From Clostridia bacterium (GTDB taxonomy: Bacteria > Bacillota > Clostridia > Christensenellales > UBA1242), in assembly GCA_028702545.1 (NCBI GenBank), contig JAQVOQ010000021.1:1-15076 (forward strand): a stretch of DNA of 15,076 bases, given 5' to 3'. Shown here piece after piece: positions 8,541-14,913 of the stretch. A program made the position numbers and the translations under genes. Position 1 is the stretch's first letter; every line of letters begins with the position of its first letter. Under the pieces are notes generated by a model. That model had not been told where the DNA came from. It saw only the letters and a program-made list of their open reading frames with translations, and made no database searches.

Positions 8541-8560
8541 TTTTTGCGTTAAATATTAAT
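8541..8560 (-). repeat. Right arm of inverted repeat bracketing the ABC operon
   Basis: TTTTTGCGTTAAA (8541-8553) is the exact reverse complement of 6213-6225, followed by ATATTAAT (8553-8560), the complement of 6201-6208. It lies in the untranslated leader of the ATPase gene, directly 5' of its SD. Confidence 0.5.
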
Positions 8561-8584
8561 TTATTTATATAATCAAACCTATAA

Positions 8585-8614
8585 ATAATAGCACAAAAAC
8601 ATAAATTTTGTCAA
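8585..8614 (-). promoter_or_regulatory. Sigma-A type promoter of the ABC operon
   Basis: On the minus strand a perfect TTGACA (8609-8614) is followed after 18 bases by TATTAT (8585-8590). The leader is about 55 bases. The -35 box sits in an odd-centred palindrome ATTTTG-T-CAAAAT (8605-8617) that also touches the region used by the divergent amidotransferase gene. Confidence 0.65.
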
Positions 8615-8616
8615 AA

Positions 8617-8622
8617 TATAAT
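8617..8622 (+). promoter_or_regulatory. Possible -10 element of the amidotransferase gene
   Basis: A perfect TATAAT lies 41 bases upstream of the start codon. No good -35 hexamer is found at 16-18 bases, and there is no extended -10 TGn. The alternative TTGTCA (8608-8613) would need a poor -10 (TTAATT, 8631-8636). Confidence 0.35.
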
Positions 8623-8663
8623 AGAATAGATTAATTAAAATAATAGGAGGTTTAGAGCAAAAT

Positions 8664-9320
8664 ATGTCGGTTATAATTGGTATTATTGGTACGCCATTTG
8701 AGACAACTAAGGAAATTCGCTTAGGTTTTGAGGGACAAACAACAGGAACAAGAACAACTTATGAAAATGCGATTTTAAAAGCAGGAGGCACTCCAATTAT
8801 TTTATGCCCAAATAACGATGAATCAGTTGTTAATGCTCAATTAAAATTAGTTGGTGGCTTACTTATGCAAGGTGGTGGCGGAGAAGAAATTGAGGGTGTA
8901 CATTTAAACTATATATATAAAGCGTTAAAAAAAGATATCCCAATTTTAGGAATTTGTATGGGAATGCAGTTAATAAATGTAGCCTTAGACGGAAAACTAG
9001 ACATTATAAAAAACGGTACTTCTCACACTCAAACTACTCCTCTTTATATGCCCTATCACAATGTAATAATTGAGCCTAAAAGCATATTATTTAATCTTTT
9101 TAATGATAAGATAAAAACTAATTCTCATCACAAGTATGGCATCAGCGAGCTTGGCAAAAATATTATATCTTCCGCTAAAAGTGAGGATGATGTTATAGAA
9201 GCAATTGAAGTAGTGGATAAAAAATTTGTACTAGGAGTACAATGGCATCCCGAACACCTAGTTAAATTTAATAATAAATGGTTAAAACTTTTTGAAACAT
9301 TTATTAATGCTTGCAAGTAA
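8664..9320 (+). CDS. Class I glutamine amidotransferase-like / peptidase C26 (gamma-glutamyl hydrolase family)
   Basis: This cytosolic amidotransferase-fold hydrolase resembles the PuuD-type gamma-glutamyl-GABA hydrolases. The nucleophile is C98 in PILGICMGMQLINVAL and the catalytic His/Glu pair is H195 and E197 in GVQWHPEHL. The family NS-x-HH motif is present as TNSHHKYG before the final strands. At 218 residues it is shorter than the usual 235-260. The segment between the GGLLMQGGGGEE loop and the nucleophile is contracted, and the usual D-x-x-P-x-x-Y-x-E stretch and the charged Arg-Asp segment are not recognisable. AGGAGG (8645-8650) is a perfect SD but 13 bases from the ATG, with no nearer start. 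No polyamine or folate genes lie nearby, so the substrate remains open. Confidence 0.85.
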   Translation: MSVIIGIIGTPFETTKEIRLGFEGQTTGTRTTYENAILKAGGTPIILCPNNDESVVNAQLKLVGGLLMQGGGGEEIEGVHLNYIYKALKKDIPILGICMGMQLINVALDGKLDIIKNGTSHTQTTPLYMPYHNVIIEPKSILFNLFNDKIKTNSHHKYGISELGKNIISSAKSEDDVIEAIEVVDKKFVLGVQWHPEHLVKFNNKWLKLFETFINACK

Positions 9321-9342
9321 TAAAATGTTAAATTTATTGTTA

Positions 9343-9366
9343 AAAGAGCGGGTATTCCCACTTTTT
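9343..9366 (+). terminator. Intrinsic terminator after the amidotransferase gene
   Basis: AAAGAG-C-GGG pairs with CCC-A-CTTTTT around a TATT loop, with one C-A mismatch and one G-T pair, and ends in five T. It begins 22 bases after the stop codon. Confidence 0.75.
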
Positions 9367-9396
9367 AAATGCTTAATTTTGTTTAAATGTTCCTTT

Positions 9397-9456
9397 ATTT
9401 ATTACATTTTTGTAATGTTTTACTTAAATTTTAGTAATAAATGACAATTTATTACA
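9397..9456. repeat. Clustered ATTTATTAC elements and hairpin in the intergenic region
   Basis: ATTTATTACA occurs at 9397-9406 and again at 9447-9456. Its inverse GTAATAAAT (9434-9442) pairs perfectly with 9447-9455 across a GACA loop, giving a 9-bp hairpin. A smaller hairpin ATTACA-TTTT-TGTAAT lies at 9401-9416. The elements fall between the amidotransferase terminator and the DHH-protein promoter in the longest non-coding gap of the window (9321-9564). No function can be assigned. Confidence 0.55.
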
Positions 9457-9494
9457 CCTTACAATACCCCAAAAACGACTAAACATCATTAATG

Positions 9495-9523
9495 TTGACT
9501 TTTATTAAAAAATTTGATAAAAT
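9495..9523 (+). promoter_or_regulatory. Sigma-A type promoter of the DHH phosphoesterase gene
   Basis: TTGACT (9495-9500) and TAAAAT (9518-9523) are separated by 17 bases. Transcription should start near 9530, leaving a leader of about 35 bases before the ATG at 9565. Confidence 0.75.
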
Positions 9524-9564
9524 GTATCGCATTAAGCATTCGTAACCTTTAAGGAGTTCAAATT

Positions 9565-10539
9565 ATGTCAAGTTTAACAGACCTCAAAATAAAAATTGAA
9601 TCATCTAAAAAGATAGCAATTTTTGCTCATACAATGCCAGATGCCGATGCATTTTGCTCAAGCCTAGCATTAAAGAGGTTAATAGAAGAAAACTATAAAC
9701 ACAAAAAAAAGAAAGTTGATATATTTATTGATATGGAGGACGGAGTTCCGCCTCTTTATCAACCAATTGTTGGAGATACTCCAATCAACGAACAATCATT
9801 TAAAAAATATGATTTAGCAATTGCACTTGATTGTACTCAAATAGAACGCCTAGCAAAATTCGAATCATTGTTTAGTTCAGCAAAATATACAATCAACATT
9901 GACCACCACGAGAGCAACACTAATTTTGCTAATATGAACTTAGTTTTTCCAAAAGCGTCAAGCACGGGAGAAATTTTGTACAATATCGCAAAAAAAATAA
10001 ATTTTGAAACATCTGTCGACGTCGCTAAAAATGTTTTTACTTCAATAATAACCGATACCGTATGTCTAACACAAAATAATGTTTTAAAATCAACTTATAA
10101 AATTTTAGCTGAAATTTCCTCAATGCCAATAGATACAGAAGAAATAAAAAATTATTTTTTTAAAACAAATACTAAAGCAAAAATTTTTTTAATTGAAAAG
10201 GCTTTAAGATCAATTAAATTTTATGAAGATGATAAAATAGCAATTATGAGATTGCAAAAAAAAGATCTTGATAAACTTGAAGCAACCTATGAAGATACAC
10301 TTGGAATCATAGAACACGCAAACAATATAGACGGTATTATGATTGCAGGAATTATCATAGAAAATGAGCCTCAAAAGTTTTATGTAAGCTTAAGGAGCAA
10401 GGGAGAAATAAAAGTTTCACTTATTGCAGAAGAATTTGGCGGTGGCGGTCACTCTAATATGGCAGCTTTTCAATATGAGGGAGAAATAAAAGAATTAACT
10501 AGCAAATTATCACAACTTTGCATTAAAACTATTCAATAA
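9565..10539 (+). CDS. nrnA: DHH-family phosphoesterase, NrnA-like oligoribonuclease / pAp phosphatase
   Basis: This cytosolic Mn-dependent phosphoesterase is of the type that degrades nano-RNA and cyclic dinucleotide breakdown products and dephosphorylates pAp. The DHH domain carries the metal ligands H22, D26 and D28 in AHTMPDADAF, D89 in ALDCTQ, and the D113-H114-H115 triad in NIDHHESN. The C-terminal DHHA1 domain ends with the substrate-binding GGGGHSNMAAF (292-302). The 324-residue length is normal for NrnA. The first motif departs from the usual PDGDAIGS (here PDADAFCS) but keeps the metal ligands. AAGGAG (9551-9556) stands 8 bases from the ATG. The gene is alone between its promoter and a strong hairpin. 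Choosing NrnA rather than a GdpP-type enzyme rests on the absence of membrane, PAS and GGDEF domains; the exact substrate is inferred. Confidence 0.88.
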   Translation: MSSLTDLKIKIESSKKIAIFAHTMPDADAFCSSLALKRLIEENYKHKKKKVDIFIDMEDGVPPLYQPIVGDTPINEQSFKKYDLAIALDCTQIERLAKFESLFSSAKYTINIDHHESNTNFANMNLVFPKASSTGEILYNIAKKINFETSVDVAKNVFTSIITDTVCLTQNNVLKSTYKILAEISSMPIDTEEIKNYFFKTNTKAKIFLIEKALRSIKFYEDDKIAIMRLQKKDLDKLEATYEDTLGIIEHANNIDGIMIAGIIIENEPQKFYVSLRSKGEIKVSLIAEEFGGGGHSNMAAFQYEGEIKELTSKLSQLCIKTIQ

Positions 10540-10625
10540 AAAGAAATTGAATTAGAAATAGGCACCGAGACTAACTCTGAGTAAAGAAATAAATATATAC
10601 ATAAAAAAATAAAATATATCAACAA

Positions 10626-10654
10626 AAAAAAGTAGAGAATATCTCTACTTTTTT
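10626..10654. terminator. Bidirectional intrinsic terminator between nrnA and the DUF134-NifX operon
   Basis: A6-GTAGAGA (10626-10638) pairs perfectly with TCTCTAC-T6 (10642-10654) around a three-base ATA loop, a 13-bp stem. It lies 30 bases beyond the stop of the small protein gene on the minus strand and 86 bases beyond the nrnA stop on the plus strand. Confidence 0.9.
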
Positions 10655-10683
10655 AGTTATTCATGACGGCATTTGCCATCAAT

Positions 10684-10857
10684 TTAACCAAGTCCGCGTC
10701 CCTTGCCTTGTCCTCTACCATCTAGTGGTCTTTGTGAATTAAATTGACTTTCTCCGCTTCTATTATTGTTTTGACCATTAACATCAAATGGCCTAACACC
10801 ATTGTTATTATTGTTGTCAAATCTGCGTTTAAGTCTTGCTTTATTTCTTCCAAACAT
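10684..10857 (-). CDS. Small Gly/Arg/Asn-rich protein (57 aa), partner of the DUF134-NifX gene
   Basis: A short frame starts MFGRNKARLKRRF, passes through an Asn-rich middle and ends GRGQGKGRGLG. A perfect SD, AAGGAGG (10866-10872), lies 8 bases before the ATG, and a strong terminator follows the TAA, so it is very probably translated. It starts 50 bases after the stop of the DUF134-NifX gene and should be its cotranscribed last gene. Short Gly/Arg-tailed proteins (DUF5320-like) commonly sit beside NifX/DUF134 genes; the resemblance here is by composition and context only. It has no Cys and no membrane segment, and its pI is clearly basic. Its RGQGKGRGLG tail resembles the end of the neighbouring protein (RGQGCKRGFG). 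Its function is unknown; binding to nucleic acid or to the partner is speculative. Confidence 0.75.
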   Translation of the reverse strand: MFGRNKARLKRRFDNNNNNGVRPFDVNGQNNNRSGESQFNSQRPLDGRGQGKGRGLG

Positions 10858-10907
10858 TTTATTTTCCTCCTTTTATAAAATTTATATATTAAAATAATGA
10901 ATATATT

Positions 10908-11672
10908 TTAAGCTTTTTTATTTCTTCCTAGTCCAAGTCCTTGATTATAACCAAAACCAAAACCTCTTTTACAGCCTTGACCTCTTATTCTGCCCAAGTC
11001 TTCTGTTTTGTTTCTTGAATATTTTGCAAACTGGCTTTCAAAATCAACAGTGCCCTCTAAGTATTCTCTTATTGCATCTTCAAAAACCCCGCTGGCACCT
11101 AAAACAACATCAATATTATAATCTTTCAACAAATTAATTGCTTGCCTTCCCATTGAATTTGTTAAAACTAAGTCAACATTATTGTCTTTTAAAAATTTAG
11201 GATGACTTCCAATTAAATGTTGCGGCATATTTAAAAAATTAACAAAAGCAATATTATTATTTTTTAAATTATAAAGTGCAACATATTCTGCTCCTCCAAA
11301 ATTATTGCTAACTACTTGTTTGTTATTAGTAGGTATTGCCACTAGCAATTCTTTTTTTAAGTGCATATCCATATTATGCTCACCTTTTATATTAATATTT
11401 TCAATATTATTATCTATTATTATTTGCTTATCATTTAAAGTTGCATCAATAAATTTACTTCTAGCATTTATCAATAATCTTTGAATTGTTGCCCTTGATA
11501 CATTCATTTTAGTGCTTGCATCAATTTGCGAAAACTCTTCATAATCACACAATCTCATAGCCTCATACTCATCTAAAAATATATTCACCTTTTCATTATT
11601 TAAAAATTTTGGTGTAAATGTTTTTGAACATGATAATCTTCTTGCAAATCTTCTTTTTATATTTTTATTCAT
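10908..11672 (-). CDS. UPF0251/DUF134 helix-turn-helix protein fused to a NifX-like (dinitrogenase FeMo-cofactor) domain
   Basis: Residues 7-83 match the UPF0251/DUF134 family: RRFARRLSC, then FLDEYEAMRLCDYE (31-45), then a helix-turn-helix resembling sigma region 4 with MNVSRATIQRLLINARSKF (56-74). A linker leads to a NifX/NifB-C-like domain (about 109-215: LLVAIPTNN, DLVLTNSMGRQAINLL, ASGVFEDAIREYLEG), a fold that binds metal clusters or small ligands in its family. The tail (228-254) is Gly/Arg-rich with one Cys (C234). Both family parts occur together in Bacillota, so the fusion is probably natural; nitrogenase genes are not expected. A role as a ligand- or metal-responsive regulator is inferred. 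The palindrome at its own promoter suggests autoregulation. It is the first gene of an operon with the small protein downstream. Its ATG follows an AGGAAAAGG stretch. Confidence 0.9.
   Translation of the reverse strand: MNKNIKRRFARRLSCSKTFTPKFLNNEKVNIFLDEYEAMRLCDYEEFSQIDASTKMNVSRATIQRLLINARSKFIDATLNDKQIIIDNNIENINIKGEHNMDMHLKKELLVAIPTNNKQVVSNNFGGAEYVALYNLKNNNIAFVNFLNMPQHLIGSHPKFLKDNNVDLVLTNSMGRQAINLLKDYNIDVVLGASGVFEDAIREYLEGTVDFESQFAKYSRNKTEDLGRIRGQGCKRGFGFGYNQGLGLGRNKKA
11370..11387 (-). promoter_or_regulatory. Possible internal ribosome binding site and start for a NifX-only product
   Basis: Within the fusion gene the minus strand has AAAGGTGAG (11379-11387), whose GGTGA matches the anti-SD, 7 bases before the in-frame ATG of Met101 (11370-11372), exactly at the junction between the two domains. 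It would yield a 154-residue NifX-like protein. Confidence 0.4.
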
Positions 11673-11696
11673 AATAACCTTTTCCTATATTGTATT

Positions 11697-11710
11697 TGTG
11701 CATATGCACA
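11697..11710. promoter_or_regulatory. 14-base palindrome at the expected transcription start (candidate operator)
   Basis: TGTGCATATGCACA is a perfect palindrome beginning 6 bases downstream of the -10 box of the DUF134-NifX promoter, so it covers the expected start site near 11709. That position is typical for a repressor site. The DUF134 helix-turn-helix encoded next to it is the obvious candidate binder (inference). Confidence 0.6.
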
Positions 11711-11715
11711 TTTAG

Positions 11716-11744
11716 AATATAACACTTAAAAATTGTGTTGTCAA
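11716..11744 (-). promoter_or_regulatory. Near-consensus sigma-A promoter of the DUF134-NifX operon
   Basis: On the minus strand a perfect TTGACA (11739-11744) and TATATT (11716-11721) are spaced by exactly 17 bases. It is the strongest promoter match in the window. The leader is about 37 bases and begins within the palindrome. Confidence 0.85.
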
Positions 11745-11746
11745 CA

Positions 11747-11774
11747 AAAAAACCGTTTTCACAAACGGTTTTTT
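11747..11774. terminator. Intrinsic terminator after the 1000-residue lipoprotein gene
   Basis: A6-CCGTTT (11747-11758) pairs perfectly with AAACGG-T6 (11763-11774) around a TCAC loop, a 12-bp stem. On the minus strand it lies 39 bases after the lipoprotein stop codon and only a few bases before the -35 box of the next promoter, which it insulates. Confidence 0.9.
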
Positions 11775-11813
11775 AAATTATTTTATTGATATTTTATGTT
11801 TTAAAATTTATTG

Positions 11814-14800
11814 TTAGTTAAATCTTAAAACTACTGCCATTCTAGTGTCTTCTGTGCTTGATGCACTTGGGGTAAATAGTGTCATATAATCTCCACTGAA
11901 GAATTGGCTAATATATGCCGCGTTGTCAATTTTTTCTTGCGTAGTTGAAGTTGCAATGTTTATAAAACCTGTGCCATTAAATATCATTAATTCGTAAAGC
12001 TCGTTTACAGTTGCAAATCCACCATTAGAACTTTGGAATATTGGAGCTTCTTTTGGCAAAATCGATTGTATAAATTGGTAGGTCGCATCAGATTTGTCTG
12101 CGCCAAAATTATTAACTCCTTGTTCATCATCAACATTAACTAGCAAATTACCTATAAGTGGAGCGGCCATAGAATCTGGGAAGTCACTAGTCATTACAAC
12201 TCCAATAAGTTGTAAGATTTCAACTCCACCCTCGCTTTTAATTAAGCTTTTAGAGTCAAGTGTAACTCCACCTGCTTCTAAGTTAGTAGCATATATATCA
12301 ATTAGGCCAGCTATAGCTTTTAAATCAGTAGCAATAGTAGAAGCACCATTTAAGGCAAACCACGCTTCATCACCTGCAATTATGTTGTCTAAATATGTGT
12401 TATAAGTTTTTAAAGTAGAGTAATGAGATTCATATCTATCGGTAGAATTATTTCTGTGAGTATTAATTATAATAGGCCCGCCCGCTCTTTTAAACTCAGA
12501 GTCTATCATTACAACATCGGCAGCCCATAAATAAAACATTACACTAAATGAATCGTAACCTTTAGAGTTGATTATATAAACTTCGTTTACAATTTCCATA
12601 CTGCCTTCAACATCAACCCATTCTCCAAGAGGACATAATATTGTTAATGCAGACCTGATTATAAGATTATCCATAGTAAATTTTTCAGAGGTTGTTCTAA
12701 ATAGAGTAAACCCACCAGAAAGTGCTAAGTCTTCACTTCTATTTGCATTACCAATAAAGTAAGTATTTTTTACTGAAACTTCACCTATATAATTATCTGG
12801 AGGCTCTGGCACATTAGAATCATCACCTGCAAATCCAAAAAGAGTTGCATGAGAAATTAAGCCCGTTTGACTATTTCCTCCATTCTTACCCTTTTGAACT
12901 AGTGGAATAGCACTTGCATTAATAGTAAAATAGTTACCTACAAAATTAAATTGCGTTAAATTAGGTTTAATTAGAGTATATATAGAAATGTTATCTATTA
13001 AAGAGCCTTCAATTTTAGTACTATCATTAAGCTCGTCTTGAGCTGAGTACATAAAGCCTTGCGGTATATCATTAGCTGTAATAACTAAGTTAGCGTGCAA
13101 AACCATTCCATTAATAGACTCGCTACCAATGCCTTTAACTGTTTTGTAATCGTCCCAAACTGTACTGATAGAATTATTATCTAATCTGCTTAAATTTTCT
13201 ACATCATAAACATTCCAAGCATCAATAACTTTAAACTCAAAAACAATTTCTTCAATATAAAGCTCTGCTAATTGTTGCTCAGTAAATCCTGCTGGCGTTG
13301 TTGTTATTCTAAACAACTCACCTATCGCGCTTGCACTAAAACTAAATGACGGCATTTCTTCATTAACGCTTACATAACCACCATAATTATTGGTAGCAAG
13401 TAGTTCAACATATTGTGATCCGTCAAAAATTTCAATGCTTACACTGCTTTTGTAGCCATTCATTTCAACAATATCATTATTTTTTAAAATTCTTACAACT
13501 GGTGCAAAAACAAATTCATTTTGTTGTCCTACGTAATAGTAATCATCTCTAACAGTAAACTCAGTTTCTTTGTTGATTTTTTCTTCAATATTATAAAAAT
13601 AATTACTCATTAAAAGAGGCTTTGTATAAGTATCAATATAATGCCAAACGGCATACCAAGTTTCACTTTGTGTTATTACGCTATTTTCATCTCTATTTAC
13701 ATCTGTATTATCTTCGCTAGACCAACCTTCAAAAACCCATAGGCCTCTTTGAGGGTTTTGCGGTAAGGTTGTTAATGACTGCTCATATTCAACGCTTAAA
13801 CTAGCTTCGCCCACAAGAGTTCCACCGTTTGCATTAAAAGTTATAGTGTACTCAATAGATTCCCACTCAGCAACTGCTTCTTTAGCTTCTAAATACTGCC
13901 AAGTTGTTTGAGGTGTTATAACAGCTTCACCTATTGTCCAATTTAAAAAACTATGCCCCTCCTTTACCACTGTTGGCAACTGACCAATTATATTGTCATA
14001 AGATACTGTCTTTTGACCAAATTCTAAGTCTTGTCCGCCATCACTGTTAAAGAATAAAGTATATTCTTTAGCTATCCAACCGGCATATAATGTCGTGTTT
14101 TCAATCACTTGATTAAGTTCAAAATTCCATTCATTTAAAAGTTGTGCATCTATATACCAAGCATCAAAATCATAGCCTTCTTTTTGCATTAAAGCTGGTT
14201 CTGCTATTGTTTGCTCATATTTAATATTTGTCAAATTACTGATAAGCTCACTATTATTGGTTTCAAAAGAAACTTCAAACAACTCTCTATTATAGTAAAG
14301 ACTCATTAAATTTTGCGTTGGTTCTTGACTGACAGTTATTGATAAAACTGTATTTAAATTTTGTAAATCTAAAACAAAACCCTCATATTCAATGTTTAGC
14401 AGAGCGTCTAAAGTGTGACCTAATTGATAATAGTTTTGAATAGCTTCATATTCTAAAAAACTTCCATCCAATCCTTCAAAATAATGACGAACTTCGTATG
14501 CAATTGGTTGTTCTTCTTCCCACTTTGCATAAAGAGTTAAGTCTGACTCAACTGTATCTTGCGAAAAATCAAACAGTTGTTCAAAGTTTGCCTCGTAATA
14601 CCAACCGTCAAAAAAGTTGCCTTCTTTTGTTGGATCTTGTGGTCTATTTATTAGTTCACCCTCTTCAACTTCAATAGTTTGAATTATAGAGCCTCCGTTG
14701 CTATTAAAAGACACTTCATATTTATTATCTAAGTTAATGAGTCCAAAAAAATTACAACCTGACACAATTGTTATGGACCCGGCTAGTAGCAAAGTAACCG

Positions 14801-14816
14801 CTAATTTTTTAAACAT
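11814..14816 (-). CDS. Large surface lipoprotein with InlB-type B repeats and an unassigned C-terminal half
   Basis: The 1000-residue product has a lipoprotein signal (hydrophobic core ending VSGC, Cys21) and should be anchored on the outer face of the membrane. It has four InlB B-repeat (Flg_new/Listeria-Bacteroides) modules at about 33-99, 178-246, 250-318 and 321-392, each with F-N-S/A-N/D-G-G near the start and LYA-x-W or a variant at the end. Between the first and second lies a MucBP-like module (about 107-174, VRHYFEGLDGSF to LYYNR). The remaining roughly 600 residues show no family I recognise. They have many short beta-like stretches with N-T-Y/D-N-x-I-I spacing (about 600-830), suggestive of a parallel beta-helix. 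AGAGGG (14823-14828) is the SD. Flanking surface-protein genes and the B repeats suggest adhesion or surface binding, by inference. Confidence 0.88.
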   Translation of the reverse strand: MFKKLAVTLLLAGSITIVSGCNFFGLINLDNKYEVSFNSNGGSIIQTIEVEEGELINRPQDPTKEGNFFDGWYYEANFEQLFDFSQDTVESDLTLYAKWEEEQPIAYEVRHYFEGLDGSFLEYEAIQNYYQLGHTLDALLNIEYEGFVLDLQNLNTVLSITVSQEPTQNLMSLYYNRELFEVSFETNNSELISNLTNIKYEQTIAEPALMQKEGYDFDAWYIDAQLLNEWNFELNQVIENTTLYAGWIAKEYTLFFNSDGGQDLEFGQKTVSYDNIIGQLPTVVKEGHSFLNWTIGEAVITPQTTWQYLEAKEAVAEWESIEYTITFNANGGTLVGEASLSVEYEQSLTTLPQNPQRGLWVFEGWSSEDNTDVNRDENSVITQSETWYAVWHYIDTYTKPLLMSNYFYNIEEKINKETEFTVRDDYYYVGQQNEFVFAPVVRILKNNDIVEMNGYKSSVSIEIFDGSQYVELLATNNYGGYVSVNEEMPSFSFSASAIGELFRITTTPAGFTEQQLAELYIEEIVFEFKVIDAWNVYDVENLSRLDNNSISTVWDDYKTVKGIGSESINGMVLHANLVITANDIPQGFMYSAQDELNDSTKIEGSLIDNISIYTLIKPNLTQFNFVGNYFTINASAIPLVQKGKNGGNSQTGLISHATLFGFAGDDSNVPEPPDNYIGEVSVKNTYFIGNANRSEDLALSGGFTLFRTTSEKFTMDNLIIRSALTILCPLGEWVDVEGSMEIVNEVYIINSKGYDSFSVMFYLWAADVVMIDSEFKRAGGPIIINTHRNNSTDRYESHYSTLKTYNTYLDNIIAGDEAWFALNGASTIATDLKAIAGLIDIYATNLEAGGVTLDSKSLIKSEGGVEILQLIGVVMTSDFPDSMAAPLIGNLLVNVDDEQGVNNFGADKSDATYQFIQSILPKEAPIFQSSNGGFATVNELYELMIFNGTGFINIATSTTQEKIDNAAYISQFFSGDYMTLFTPSASSTEDTRMAVVLRFN

Positions 14817-14845
14817 AATTTTCCCTCTTTTGAATTTTTATTTTT

Positions 14846-14874
14846 ATTATAATATATTAGACAAAATTTTACAA
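14846..14874 (-). promoter_or_regulatory. Sigma-A type promoter of the 1000-residue lipoprotein gene
   Basis: On the minus strand TTGTAA (14869-14874) and a perfect TATAAT (14846-14851) are spaced by 17 bases. The start would be near 14839, giving a leader of about 23 bases. Confidence 0.7.
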
Positions 14875-14883
14875 GTATAATAA

Positions 14884-14904
14884 TTTAAACAATGCTGTTT
14901 TAAA
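14884..14904 (-). terminator. Weak A/T hairpin between the Big_2 gene and the lipoprotein gene
   Basis: TTTAAACA pairs with TGTTTTAAA around ATGC, with one bulged T. It is only A/T-stabilised and has no clean T run after it on the minus strand, so it is at best a poor terminator for the partial gene at the right edge. Confidence 0.25.
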
Positions 14905-14913
14905 AAAATAATT

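Noticed and set aside
10561..10569. GGCACCGAG, matching the start of the last hairpin of a Cas9 tracrRNA.
   Set aside because: The pairing half (CGGTGC) does not follow, there is no repeat array and no cas gene; it is a chance nine-base match.
10908..11672. Nitrogenase cofactor gene (NifX/NifB) as a sign of nitrogen fixation.
   Set aside because: Only the small NifX-like domain is present, fused to DUF134. This combination is common in non-fixing bacteria, and no nif genes are nearby.
11697..11710. Palindrome considered as a CRP/FNR-type site.
   Set aside because: The Crp pattern TGTGA-N6-TCACA needs an A after TGTG and a longer spacer; here the arms are TGTGCAT/ATGCACA with no spacer.
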